NCBI GenBank assembly: GCA_014529385.2
Contig: CM043957.1
Coordinates: 90,421,160-90,483,159 of the forward strand
Source: Adiantum capillus-veneris
Taxonomy: Eukaryota > Streptophyta > Polypodiopsida > Polypodiales > Pteridaceae
DNA: 62,000 nt
Reading direction: 5' to 3'
The notes beneath the pieces were generated by a model, which was not told the DNA's origin, searched no databases, and saw only the letters and a list, made by a program, of their open reading frames with translations. The position numbers were made by a program, and so were the translations under genes. Below, one piece after another: positions 50,291 to 61,244 of this stretch. Position 1 is the first letter of the stretch. Each line of letters begins with the position of its first letter.

Positions 50291-50733
50291 CATTAGGTGA
50301 AATTTGGACTCACAAAGGGGCCCTTTAAGGAGTTTGACTTTACCTCTCTCTACTAAAACGGGCGCATGGATAAATTTTTGCAAACAAACTCCAAAGTTGG
50401 CGGAGGTTTGTCACTTTAGAATGTCACTATATATCTACTAATATATAGCACGCCATGAGATTCCTCATATTTTAGATGTTTTTCTTTTATTCACTTAGAT
50501 TCCGATAGAGTTGTCACATCTAGGTGAATCAAAAAAAGAATCTTCGAAAATATGAGGAATCTCATGGCGTGCTATATATCAGTAGACAGAGCTTGAAGAA
50601 GACATTCTAAATGTCAAACCTCCGCCAACTTTGGAATTTGCTTGCAAAAATATATCCATGCACCCATTTTGGTAGAGAGAGGTAAAGTCAAACTCCTTAA
50701 AGGGCCCCTTTGTAGTCCAAATTTCACCTAATG
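50291..50733. mobile_element. Long hairpin (fold-back) element, 443 bp
   Basis: Arm 1 (50291 to about 50480) begins CATTAGGTGAAATTTGGACT and is complementary along its length to arm 2 (about 50545-50733). A second inner pair (ATTCACTTAGAT / ATCTAGGTGAAT) leaves a loop of under 20 nt. Both arms include GGGCCCTTTAAGGAG, CTCCAAAGTTGGCGGAGG-type and ATATATAGCACGCCATGAGA segments. Its ends match the 459-bp elements in D1 and D2, so it is a better-paired member of that family. A transcript would fold into one long near-perfect duplex. Confidence 0.85.
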
Positions 50734-51744
50734 CAAGAGCAAAATCTTGATTTTCAACATTGTTGTCCTTTTGCAACCACTTGTATCTAAATGGTAACTC
50801 AATTTATAATTCACGTGAGTACTTTAAAGGAGGAACCACAACTAAAAGGTGTCTAAAGACATAACCAATTTTCAGACTTTCTGAGAGATACTAGAAAATG
50901 CAAGAAAACCTTGACACAACTTTCCATGAAGTTGTGAGCCAGATTTCCAACTCGCATGAGTATCTTGAAAAGCTCATAGCTATTGAGGGACAGAATAGGG
51001 AGTTTTTGCATGTCGATTGTTGAACATTGTGGAACACACAGAACTACATGTTCGCCCCTAATGAAGGTTAAATGTCAACGGTCTTTCTCAGCACACCTAC
51101 TAAGTCCTTGACTTATGAAGCTATTGATTCGGTATCCAACCCCACTATAACAGGTGTTCAAAATTGAAAACCTAAGCAAATCCTAGAATAGGGAGACAAT
51201 TGTCCATTCATAATGCTTTGTGCTAACGTATGCTCTTAGCAGATCCTTTAGTACTAGAAAAATACTTTGTAAGTCGCCCATCCAATGCAGGAGGAATAGC
51301 AGTAGTAAGAGTGAGAGACTTGCCCCAACCACTTACAGATAGTCTTCCATGACTGATAATAACTTTGACTCAACTAGTGAGTAGCCAACCATATACTTAA
51401 TATGGAGTGGAGGCAACCAACTCATAGAGTATAGACCATCCAACCCCAGACACCCATCCTGAGCCGTTACCTTGTACGGTAGGGTGTAAACTCATAAAAT
51501 GGCTGGAAAAGTTGCACTTGAAGTGCAAAAAAATCCAAAAACAAAAAAGTCCATGAATTGGCATGTTGTTTTGAACAAATTTGTGTTAAACACTAGCGCC
51601 CATAACACCTAGTGTGCATGCATTCAACATAAACAAATCCGAACCGCAATTCCATGACGAGATGTTCCACGGCACGTACGTGAAAGCCTTGCAAAAAGAG
51701 TTGGACCATCAGAATGTGAAAGCTAAGTCACACCTAGTTACCAA
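50734..51744. other. Stretch without recognisable gene
   Basis: No domain was seen. The 5' part of a frame at 51614-51871 (KALQKELDHQNVKAKSHLV) is unlike Copia2. The match to Copia2 begins only at about 51745 (EANVQPMGVSKN). Confidence 0.45.
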
Positions 51745-51864
51745 CCATGAGGCAAATGTACAGCCTATGGGGGTTTCCAAAAATGTTATAGATCAGCCTA
51801 TTACTGATGCAGATGTACATGATGTACTTGATGAGGAAAGGGCTGAAATGAGCAGGCTAAAGGT

Positions 51865-53571
51865 ATGCTAAAATGGCTGGTGCACACTTTACGTGACAGT
51901 AAATTGGATGCACCTTTGTATAGTCGTACTCGTTTAGGCTCTTGCCATGCATCTTATGCATCAGATTGTTATGCTTTGGCTGTGTCTAGCTTACGTGATG
52001 TTGAGGAACCTCTGTCTTTTGAGGAAGCACAAAATTCAAAAAATTGGATGGTTGTGCAATCAGAATATGATGCACTTATAGAAAATGACATATGGACTTT
52101 ATGTGATTTGCCTCCTGGGAAAAAGGCCATTGGTATGAAGTGGGTTTACAAGTTGAAATGCAAGCTAGATGGTGAGATCGATTGCCATAAGTCTTGACTT
52201 GTTGCAAAGGGTTATGCACAACAAAAAGACATAGATTATGAAGAGACTTTTGCTCCCACTTGTCATATGACTACTGTGCATTTTCTATGTGCATTGGCAG
52301 CTCATTTTGGTTGGGATGTGCATCAATCAGACATTGTTACTACTTTCTCGAACTGTGACATATTTGAGGAAGTTTATGTAACGCAACCTCGCGGTTTTGT
52401 CAAGAAAGGAGAAGAGGACAAAGTGTGAAAATGTAACAAGGCTTTGTATGGGTTGAAGCAATCTCCTCGTGCTTGCTAAGAGAAAGCTGACACTCATTTG
52501 GTCAAACAAGGCTTTCTTAACATTCCAACAAAAAGCACATTCTATGTAAAGCATGAGGGTAATGTACTTTTGTGGTTCTTTATGTAGATGATTTGCTGAT
52601 CACTGGACCAAATGAGAGACACATTGCTAAATTTAAGGCTGATTTGAATGCTACTTTCAAGATGAAAGATTTGGGGCTATTGCATCATTACTTGGGCATA
52701 CAGTTTAAGCAGTGTGATGGTGGTATTGCCTTGTGTTAGAAAATTTACATAGAGACATTGCTGCATTCTCTTTATGACTCGCATTAGGGTATCAAAATCT
52801 GTAAGTTTGGACTTGAGCATTGTAAACCTATTGCCACTTCCATGGAAACAGTTTGAAATTAAGTCTACATGATGCTGGTGATCTTGCAGATGTCACTCTT
52901 TACCAAACTACTGTTGGATGCCTCATTTATGTATGCAACATGAGGCCAGATATTAAGTTTGCAGTCTCACAGGTCAACACATTTATGCATAGCCCAGGTT
53001 CTAAGCATTGGCAAGCTGTCAAGAAGATTTTTTGCTACCTTAGTGGCACTTTACATCTTGGCTTGTTTTATCCCAGGGGGAGATCATTGCCACCAGACTT
53101 ACATGCTTTTTTGGACTCAGGTTGGGCTGGTTGTTTTGACACGCGAGTGTCCATAAGTGGTTTTTGTTTCATGCTTGGCAGTTCATGTATATCATGGTTG
53201 AGCAAGAAGCAACCTACTGTGGCCACTTCGAGTTGTGAGGCTGAGTACAGGGCAATCTTCACAGCTATGATTGAGTGTGTATGGCTCAGACGCCTTATGG
53301 CTGATTTGGGTGTTGGACAGGACACTACCAACACTATCTACACTGACAGTCAGAGCGCATTGGCAGTTGCAAGGAACCCAGTTTTTCATGCTTGCACAAG
53401 GCATATTGAGGTGCATTACCACTATGTCAGGGAGAGGCTCTCACCAGGAGAGATTAGCTAGGCTTATGTGCCAACACAGGACAACCTTGCAGATCGTTTC
53501 ACAAAGGCATTGTTGCGTGAGAAGCTTGAAGCTTTTTGCAAAGCTTTGGGCTTACTGCCCTTTGTGGACTG
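51865..53571 (+). pseudogene. Copia2 copy 2 RT and RNase H
   Basis: RT: LSFEEAQNSKNWMVVQSEYD, GMKWVYKLKCKLDGEIDCHK, then TGA at 52196-52198 in place of the Arg before [20 protein letters not shown]. Next come [16 protein letters not shown]-stop, NKALYGLKQSPRA-stop (private to this copy) and YVDDLLITG. RNase H is well kept: LDSGWAGCFDTRVSISGF, SCEAEYRAIFTAMIECVW, IYTDSQSALAVARNPV and DNLADRFTKALLREK, with one TAG after SPGEIS. Two of the stops are shared with the 8263-9640 copy. Confidence 0.9.
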
Positions 53572-53647
53572 ATCATGTCCTCAGGGCATGGCACTTCCCT
53601 TTACTCATGTGACATCTCTCATTCACCGCATCACTCTTGGGGGGATT

Positions 53648-53875
53648 TGTTATACCATATACATGTGGTAGTGATGTGTGTGAACACACTAGGACCGCTG
53701 GGGTATTTTTTTTCCCTCTTTAGGAGGTTTTTTTCCTTGTGCATTGTATATACGCCCATCATTCTAGGGCTATCTATTTTTCCATTGCGCACTAAGTAAC
53801 ACACTCTCAGTTGTGTCCCTTGAGCTTCCTTCATCTTCTCCAAGCTGTGTGCGTTTCCTTGCAACCGTAATTCCA
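53648..53875 (+). repeat. Copia2 copy 2 3' LTR (228 bp)
   Basis: It begins TGTTATACCATATACATGTG after a G-rich polypurine tract and ends ...GTAATTCCA. It aligns with the 12245-12466 LTR. Confidence 0.88.
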
Positions 53876-55472
53876 ATAACTATTACTTTAGGTTTTTTGG
53901 CCCAAACATTGGTGTTCCCCTGGAAGTAGCCTTGAGTAGTGAATGACTCATTCGACGCTACCCACCTTGTCACCTGTGGTTGTTGAGATTGAATTTGTGA
54001 GTGATGTATCCAAATTAGATCTTTCACTTTGATGTGGTCTATTGACACTAACACTTGGTTGATTCTCTTTGGCTTCTTTTGAATGGTCTTTGGTGATGAA
54101 AACTTTGGTTATAAACTTTTTACTTGCGTTTCCATTGCATTGCTGATGGTATATTGGCTATTGATGTAGAGGCTGTGCATGAATTTTGATGGAGGTTTGT
54201 TGAAGCTAAAATCAACTTGCAAGGTTGATCTACTTCGGTGTTAGCCTTAGCTTTACCTTTTTCTGTGATGGTTGGTTGCTTCTTCTCTGCATGGATTTGA
54301 GATGCTTCTGAGGGTTTGGATGGTGTTGTTGTTGAAGCTTTTTTTTGTTGTCCGAAGGAAGGCATTCATCCAGATTTTAGTCAAGACCAAGCTCTCTTTG
54401 ATGTGATGAGAGTCAATCATATCATGTAGAAAGTGTCCTTGAACTCCCCAATACTCAATTTGAGTACGGCCTCCACCACGCCAAAGCTAGGAATCAACAT
54501 TTTTGAACTTGTGTGCAATGTTTCTTGTAGTTCTTTGATCGATGGCTTTCCCATTGTTATCCAAGTGCCATAAGACATCTGATTTCTTATCGCATAAGCA
54601 TCAATCACATAGATGAACATATGATTTTGAGTCGTATTTCTCCACATACACTGACTTTGACACCGTAGGAGACAATCGATCTTCTACCTTATCCATGTTC
54701 TTCTCTTGATCTTGCGTTTGTTGGGCATTTGATGTGGACCTTGGTTCTTCATTTGCTTTCCATAGTACCTTTTCTAGATCCATCCTCTTTGAAGCATCTT
54801 CTATCGATTCTTCAGGTATGTCAATGATGACATATTCTCGCAGTTGCTTTGCTTCTTTTGTTTGTGGTTTTGCATCATGGTTCATGACTTTGTTTATCTC
54901 ACATATTCTATTTTCATACTCACAATTTTCATCAGTTTCTTTCAATACCTTTATCGTAAAGCAGGGATTTATATCATTGTCATTCTTGTCACAAAATTTT
55001 GTAGGCGCTATTTTGTTTGTGCACATATTTAGAGTCACCAGTATTTGTTCCCATCCAAAGGGTTCAAATAAATCTTTTGGAAACGGTTCTTGAATGTAAG
55101 ATTTATCCTCCACTAACCTCTTTAGTGTGCAATCTTTTTTCCTTAAGCACACTTCCAAACATGTGCTCCCTTCACCAACCAAGCAGGCAATTGTGTTTTG
55201 GAATCTATAGCTACACCAAAATCTTCCATTGGGGTTTGATTTACATCTTTGTAACTATGGTCCTTTGTACTGACCCTAGTTCTGCTACCCTTATGCCGCA
55301 AGTAGAGATGGTCATAACCCCAATCTTGCGCCATTTTGAGTTGATGCATGAATGTCCGTCCCAAAAAAACCTCAAAGTTGTTGCCTTTTCCAAATATAAT
55401 TACAATAAAATTGTGCTTGTACTGTATTCCACAAGAGGATACAATAATTTGTTCCAGCATCCTCAAGGGCTT
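53876..55472 (-). pseudogene. E2: second copy of the retropepsin-like gene
   Basis: Direct duplicate of E1 (offset about 23,500). It keeps NFEVFLGRTFMHQLKMAQDW (55143-55475). A 4-bp difference near 55209 (GCGC present in E1, absent here) splits what is one frame in E1. The rest is open at 54601-55182, followed by LKLSIGEFKDTFYMI at 54417-54647 and the tail at 53770-54365. It ends at 55473, where CACTA terminal sequence begins at the same point as in E1. Stops and frame breaks make it a pseudogene. Confidence 0.5.
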
Positions 55473-55542
55473 CACTACAAGAGGTTGTGTGCTCTTGTGA
55501 CGCTTTTAGCAACGAAAATACACTGGGTTTTTATAGCCCCCG
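55473..55542 (-). mobile_element. CACTA terminal fragment (70 bp)
   Basis: CACTACAAGAGGTTGTGTGC and the next 50 bp match the 3' end of CACTA copy B (31963-32032) and sit on the same E-gene position. Similarity ends at GCCCCCG and unrelated DNA follows. The element body has been lost or was never copied. Confidence 0.88.
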
Positions 55543-57636
55543 CCATGTACACGGTGGTGCAGCCAAACCCTGTCGACGGTGGAAGTGGGCACAAGTGGAG
55601 GTGTGTATGCCTACAGGTGCAGGAGGAGGTGCTACAGCAAGTGTGAACTGCATGTGCAGCTAGGTGGTTATGGGAGTGTATGCTTGATGCGGTGTTTTTT
55701 GGCCAAAGGTGTGTTGCAAAGAGCTAAGCATGGTGATGGACTTCTGTGCCCGAGATGATGGTTTTTTGTGCTAGAATGTGGTGCTCATTGTGCTTTCCAT
55801 GCTGGTCCAAACGGCTTGTCAAACGGAGCTATATGGGGAGAGATATGCCAGTGTGAAGGTGAAAGTGGTTGTAGATTCCCGACGGGATGGACATGTGTGG
55901 TTAGGCCAGGGAAGTGGATGTGAAGTGATAGAGTTGGAGTACTCAATTTATGGAGCCTGTTGGACTTTTCAGATCGATGATCGGAGCTACGGTGAGCAAG
56001 ATATCAGCTATCAAAGTTTGGAGGGGAGCCGGGTCTGAGCCCACTTGGCTGCATGGGAGAATGTGCCATCTGGCATCTTCTGGGCCTTGACGAAGTTCTA
56101 GAGCAGAGTGTACACCATAGGGAGCTAACAGAAAGTGACTGCATGCCAAACGAAGGCCGGAGCGAGGAGATATAGCCGTCGGAAAACTGGGAGCATTTAA
56201 CCGGATTGGATTGCAGATGATTTTTCCATTTTTGAAGGCCCTGATTCGAGGATGCCGAGAAGTCGAAGTGCGGATACAGAGAGGGTGATTGTAGCCGGGA
56301 AGATGGAGTTTCAGAAGGGTTTTACATCTTGGCCACAGGAGGTGGGAGCAGAGAATGGGGTCCAGGCAAAGGCAGGTAAAACAAAAAAAGTTTTTTGTTA
56401 AAAAACAAAGATGTTTATGGATTTTCGAAGCCCTTAAGGCTCAAGGCACTGGGTGCTCCCACGTGGCGGGAGACAAATCCGACATGCGCTGAGGGAGCTC
56501 GGCAGAGGAGCCTATATGAGCAGGGCCATGAGGCTCATTGGGTGTGTAGCAAGGGCGTGGAGAGATCTTGGAGCTCGTGGCTATCGCGCGTGAGGCGCGG
56601 CGCTACAGGGGCGGAATGTTGGTGGTTCTAGCGACGGCGGCGGCTGGCAAGGCGGTGAGGCGGTGGCGCTCGTGGGCGGCCGCATAGCGGGGGAGTTTGT
56701 TGATGATGTGGCAAGTAGCCAAGAGGTGGTGCCCGCGCCTGTTTGGGCCAAAACTTTTGAGGTAAGGGGTGTCCCCCCCCCCCCCCCTCCCCAATAGCGA
56801 CAACGCTATTGCCTGGAGGGGAAGGGGTCCCACTGCAAGGAGGTGGCGGTAAAGACAGTTGGCTAGGATACTCAAGGGCCAAGGAAAAAGAAGTCCGGCC
56901 TGCCAAAATCAAAGGTGCAAAGGGCAAGTGTACACACCATGCAAAGCTTTCCAAAGTGAGCTAGGCCAAGTGTTGGCAATGCAAGTTAATGCTAAAAGGA
57001 GCTTCAAATGGAGTGCATGACATAGAATGACACCATTTTTTTCTTTTTTGAGATTTCTAGGCACACCCCTATAAAAGGAGGTTTATGCTCAGTTTTGAGG
57101 GTCTTTTCGACCAGGGTCTTTGGCCAATGTGATTTTTTTGCTTGAGGTGTTTTGCCAAGGCCTTTGAGCCATTGTTTTTGGTTGCCAAGGTTCATGCTGA
57201 CGGTGTGTTGGTTGTACATGATATTGCCTATGCTAGAAGACTATTCCCTACTGTTTCTGGGCATCATTCCCCCTTCTCTTCTCTGCTTGTGTGCGTGTGT
57301 TTCCGGGCATGTGTAGGCGTGTGTAACCCCCGAGGTTGTCGTGCAAAGAGAGATAGAGAGAGGTTGTATGAGTGTGGAAGGCTGTGAATTGAGCGAAGCG
57401 GAGTGATTGAGTCTGTCTGGTGCATTGCAAGGCGTATGTGTGTATGGTTGTGTGAAAGCGGTGGTTTGTTTGTGGGTAGTGTTGAGTTTTGAAGGTGAAC
57501 TCTAGTGGATTGGGGCGTTGTGTATACTCTGGGCTATAGTGAGGCATTGTGTTGTGTGCTGGGTGTGTCCCCCTTTCCCCCTCTCCAACGGTTAGACGGG
57601 GCTCAGAGGTCGGGTGCCATGAGCTCTGATACCAAT
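55543..57636. other. GC-rich region, possibly leader of a Copia3-type element
   Basis: It is more GC-rich than its neighbours, with a poly-C run at about 56776-56791 and Pro/Arg-rich frames. I see no domain. The last bases (complement ATTGGTATCAGAGC) form a primer site next to the LTR at 57637, so at least the right end is probably the untranslated leader of a minus-strand copia element. Similarity to the leader at 22791-24571 is not obvious. Confidence 0.4.
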
Positions 57637-57822
57637 TGATGGAGCAGAGGTGGAGTGTCAAAGAGAGGGAAGGAGAGAAGGGGAAGAAGAAGAAGAGCAG
57701 TAGACACATAGTTTGGTGGAGCATATGAGAGAGTCCCTCTCACTCTCCTTAGTGTTCTTTATTACCAAATGAATAAGTGGGTGATCACCTGCCACCACAG
57801 GCCATTGGCTTAAAACCTAACA
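57637..57822 (-). repeat. Copia3-family LTR (186 bp)
   Basis: On the minus strand it runs TGTTAGGTTTTAAGCC... to ...CTCTGCTCCATCA, matching 20183-20384. A primer site TTGGTATCAGAGC follows at once (complement of 57624-57636), so it is a 5' LTR. No gag or pol is recognisable on its inner side. Confidence 0.85.
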
Positions 57823-59385
57823 GGGTGGTCTTACCATGAAGGACTCCTTTGGGCAGTGTGTAAAACCCATGCTTGTGTGCATACAAGTGCCGTCATGCAC
57901 AAGTGTGCCATAAATGTTATAAAGGGCTTTGTGCAAATGCATGGTGTGAGGGTTTTTAAAATCTTGAGATTGCTTGAAGTCATCCTTATGTGGGCAATGC
58001 CTTTATAAATATACATTTTTCAAATTTGAAAGCATTGGTGCTAGTAGATATGTTCCATTGTTGTGAATCATGTACTTGTAGTCTCCATATGATAGCATTA
58101 TCATTGCATGCATTTCTATTATCCTTCTCTTCTCGTTATGAGAATAATCCTTTAAGAGCTCAATTGTTCTTGGACACTGGTGATGGGAAAGCACCCTAAC
58201 AAGAGGGCTTCCATTGCAATCACTCACACTAAGCACTATAGATCTTGAAAGATGTCACTACAAAGCTTGAAAAATGTCAAATGTGGCACAATGTGTGGGG
58301 AAATTATGTGGTGATTGTGAAGCTACACTTATAATCAAAAGGATCCATGATTTTTTATGATACACGAGCAAGGCTAGAAGCCGTGGATAGGAGGGCACGT
58401 TGTTGGGTTGTGGGGTAATGAGGCCCATGGAAAAGGCATCCAAGAAATTAAAATGTCACCAAAAATGATGTATGTAGAGACCATCGCTTATGGTATCAAA
58501 AACCAAGCAGATGTGGCATTCGGCAACGCAAGTCATATTTGATGAGTGCATACAAATTTCCGCACCAACTCTTGAGAGAAAAGGCTTGTAGATAGATGCT
58601 CCTAATGTTGAGGCAAGATGGTGTTTTGGGGCCACACTATGGTAGTGTAGCATAGTGAAGACAGTAGAGCATTGAGTCAAGGCTTTTGTAACAATGCTGA
58701 TACAAGAAGCACAAATTGCTACTTCAGTGTAGGAAACCCACTTGATGTTGATGAATGTGAAAAGGGGTCTACGGACCTGACTTTCTTTTTCAGTCTGGCT
58801 AAGGACCTTTTGTTTGAGGCCAACTTTGGCTGCTCACCGAGAATAAATGTGACCTTATGCCTTTAAGTCGTTGACCCTATAAATAGTGGTTTTTCATATG
58901 TTCCTTCAAATTCTCTTAAGACTTGAAAGCTTTTATCTCCCAAAATTGTTTTGAGCAGTAAATGCTCCCCACACACATACACAAAGTGCTTTTATGCTAT
59001 TTTTATGCAAAGATTACACGAGCTAATGATGCACTAATCAAGAAAATTTGATTCAACAATTAGTTGCACTAATTGGAGTCCAATTATGGTAAGAATACAA
59101 TCAATAGAAAGATCTTGATAAGCGTTTCCTCCATAATTTAAGGCTCAAGTAAAGAGTAATTATGAAGCAAAAATTGCACAAAATAAATACAATCAAGAAA
59201 TGCAAATTCAATGAAACATACACGCTAATTTTAATCTAAAAATGCAAAGCACAATCTTCTCCTCACCTAATCACCAAAGGGTAGTGGAGCATGCTCGTGC
59301 CCAAGTGGTGATTAGAGTGTAGAATTATTAAGAATGCTAATGCAAGAGAAATTAGTCGGCCTAGGTGTGGAATTGTTGGCTCTGA
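57823..59385. other. Stretch without recognisable gene
   Basis: No domain was seen. CCCTATAAATAGTGG at about 58874 is a good TATA-box match; a following gene is not apparent, and an old LTR is a likelier source. Confidence 0.4.
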
Positions 59386-59527
59386 TACCGGTTAGTAGTT
59401 GCAGAAGCATACTCCCTAATCAATAGTTAGGCTATGGAGGATGAGGCCTTAGCTTTTAACCATGGTGTTAGTGTTAGGGTTTGAGAGATGGTGACTAGGG
59501 TTAGGTTATGCCAAGAGCAAGAGCATA

Positions 59528-59567
<40 letters not shown>

Positions 59568-60083
59568 AGACACAATGAAGATACTCAAAGTGAAATTAGA
59601 GAGTAGCCTCTTAAATAGGCTTTGTGCCTTACAATCATTGGCTAGAGAGGTTGCACCCTCTTTCTATTGGGCCATGTCATCATTTATCTTTCCTAGGTGG
59701 CTAGAGGGCTTTCCCATATGGTGCCACAAGTTGGGCTTACCTTTACACCACCATGTCCCTTGTCAATTGATGAGCCGGCAGGCACCCCTTCCCATAGAGA
59801 AGGATCTAAGGGTTCTTATTTTTACCATAATGGAGTGATGGTGTCACATTTCAAGGTAGGTGAGGCAATCTTGTTGCACACATAGAGGATGAAAGAGGTG
59901 TCATATGACCATGGCAAGCATATTTTTATCCATCTTGGAGCCCTCTACTTCCTATTGTGGTGCTTGGATAATTTCACAATGTATATATGGAGTTGTGTGC
60001 AACCCTCCAATGTTTCCAACCTACTTTGTGTGCCATTTCTTGAGTGCTCCAAAAGATTAGCTGGGTAGATTTTATCTTAGTCC
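59386..60083 (-). repeat. LTR-like sequence next to a primer-site match
   Basis: At 59384-59396 the complement reads GGTATCAGAGCC, the core of the copia primer site, so the adjoining sequence to the right may be the end of a minus-strand 5' LTR. It includes a (GA)n tract at 59531-59562. The outer boundary and TG/CA ends are not clear and no second copy is in the window. Confidence 0.35.
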
Positions 60084-60574
60084 CACTACAAAAGCTCGAG
60101 GGGTTCACCTTTCAATACCCCCCTATATAACGTGCATTTGTGGGGTATTAAAAATCCCCTCTTTTAACATGTCTGAATGAATAAAATGACCCCTTATTTT
60201 AGGGATTTTTTTGAAAATTGAATATAAAAACCCCCCCTTATTTTAATGTATCTCTGTTAAATTGTTTAATTTTTTTGCTTTTTAAAATCCCTCCTTTTGA
60301 ACTCACATTATACATTAACATGATTACACAGTGTGCCTTGTTAAGTATGGAGCCTTATTTACCCCTTGTAATTCTTTGTATTAAAAATGCACATTTGTAA
60401 GGCCCCCATAATGAGGAGAAGCCATTGTGCGTCAAGAAAAATCACTCGCCGAAAATCAAAATTTTCACGGCCTCTTGAACAAAGCTCGAGACGGGCTTCA
60501 ACGGAATATTCCTTTCCGCCTGAATATTATGTTCGGACGACGACTGAAAACTGATCAAAAAATGGATGGTCGTT

Positions 60575-60740
60575 TGGCCGGTTGGCCAGTGGCCGGTAGT
60601 CAATGGCCGTGGTCGATGGTCGGAAGTCACTGGCCGATGGCCGGTAGTCAATGGCCGGTGGCTGGTGGCCAAATTCAATGGTCGGTGGTCAATGGCCGGT
60701 GGTCAATGGCCGGTGGCCGGTAGTCAATGGCCAGTAGCTG
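60575..60740. repeat. GTCAATGGCCGGTG minisatellite in the LTR
   Basis: About a dozen degenerate copies of an 11-14 bp GGCCGG-containing word. The same patch in the 7544-8262 LTR is about half as long, which accounts for much of the length difference between the LTRs. Confidence 0.85.
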
Positions 60741-60847
60741 GTTTCAGGCAGCCACACATGAGCAGATTGGAGGGTCCATTTGGACTTGTCTACACAAAGG
60801 CGGCTACACACGGCTCCCTCTCATGAGAGAGGCCAACCCTTTTGGCC

Positions 60848-60859
60848 TATAAAAGGAGG
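60848..60859 (+). promoter_or_regulatory. LTR TATA box
   Basis: TATAAAAGGAGG lies mid-LTR and is conserved in the homologous LTR (complement near 7855). Its position fits the U3/R promoter of a copia LTR. Confidence 0.55.
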
Positions 60860-61052
60860 CCATTTCTACACACATTTTTGAGTGTGAAGTTGACGCAACA
60901 AGCTGGGTGTGAGGTGGTGAGAGTGAAGCAAGGTGGGAGCTCTATTAAGGGTATAATCCCTTTGTAATCTACTTCTTGTTTGAAGTACTAAATCCATTGA
61001 GTGGTTGCTTTCCCGTGGATGTAGCCCACATTGGGTGAACCACGTATATCGT

Positions 61053-61101
<49 letters not shown>

Positions 61102-61244
61102 TGTGATAATTTGTCTCTCTTCATTAAGTGAACTACTCATTCATCTACTTAGCTACATCATATATCCTAACAACTAGTATCAAAGCAAGGTTTGCTCATA
61201 GTAAAGCATCTCAAGGAAAGGATTCCTTGAATTTAGTGGGAGTA

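Larger units (their letters stand above)
51745..53875 (+). mobile_element. Copia2 copy 2, 5'-truncated, with 3' LTR
   Basis: Plus-strand copy matching Copia2 from the integrase-RT linker to the end: RT, RNase H, polypurine tract (TTGGGGGGATT) and 3' LTR (53648-53875). Upstream pol, gag and the 5' LTR are missing. It ends against block E2, and the same LTR end also borders E1 (30327-30357). Confidence 0.9.
60339..61172 (+). repeat. Copia1 copy 2 5' LTR (834 bp)
   Basis: It runs TGTTAAGTATGG... to ...ATATCCTAACA. It contains an expanded GGCCGG(T/G)-type minisatellite (about 60575-60740), a TATAAAAGGAGG TATA-like box (60848) and a (CT)n tract at 61053-61098 at the position of the GA/CT run in the other LTR. 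Confidence 0.92.

Noticed and set aside
56628-56954. Pro/Arg-rich frame on the minus strand
   Set aside because: Low-complexity GC-rich DNA around a poly-C run; no domain and no start context.
60084-60093. CACTACAAAA as another CACTA transposon end
   Set aside because: No matching opposite end, no subterminal repeats and no homology to the CACTA copies here; ten bases alone are not enough.
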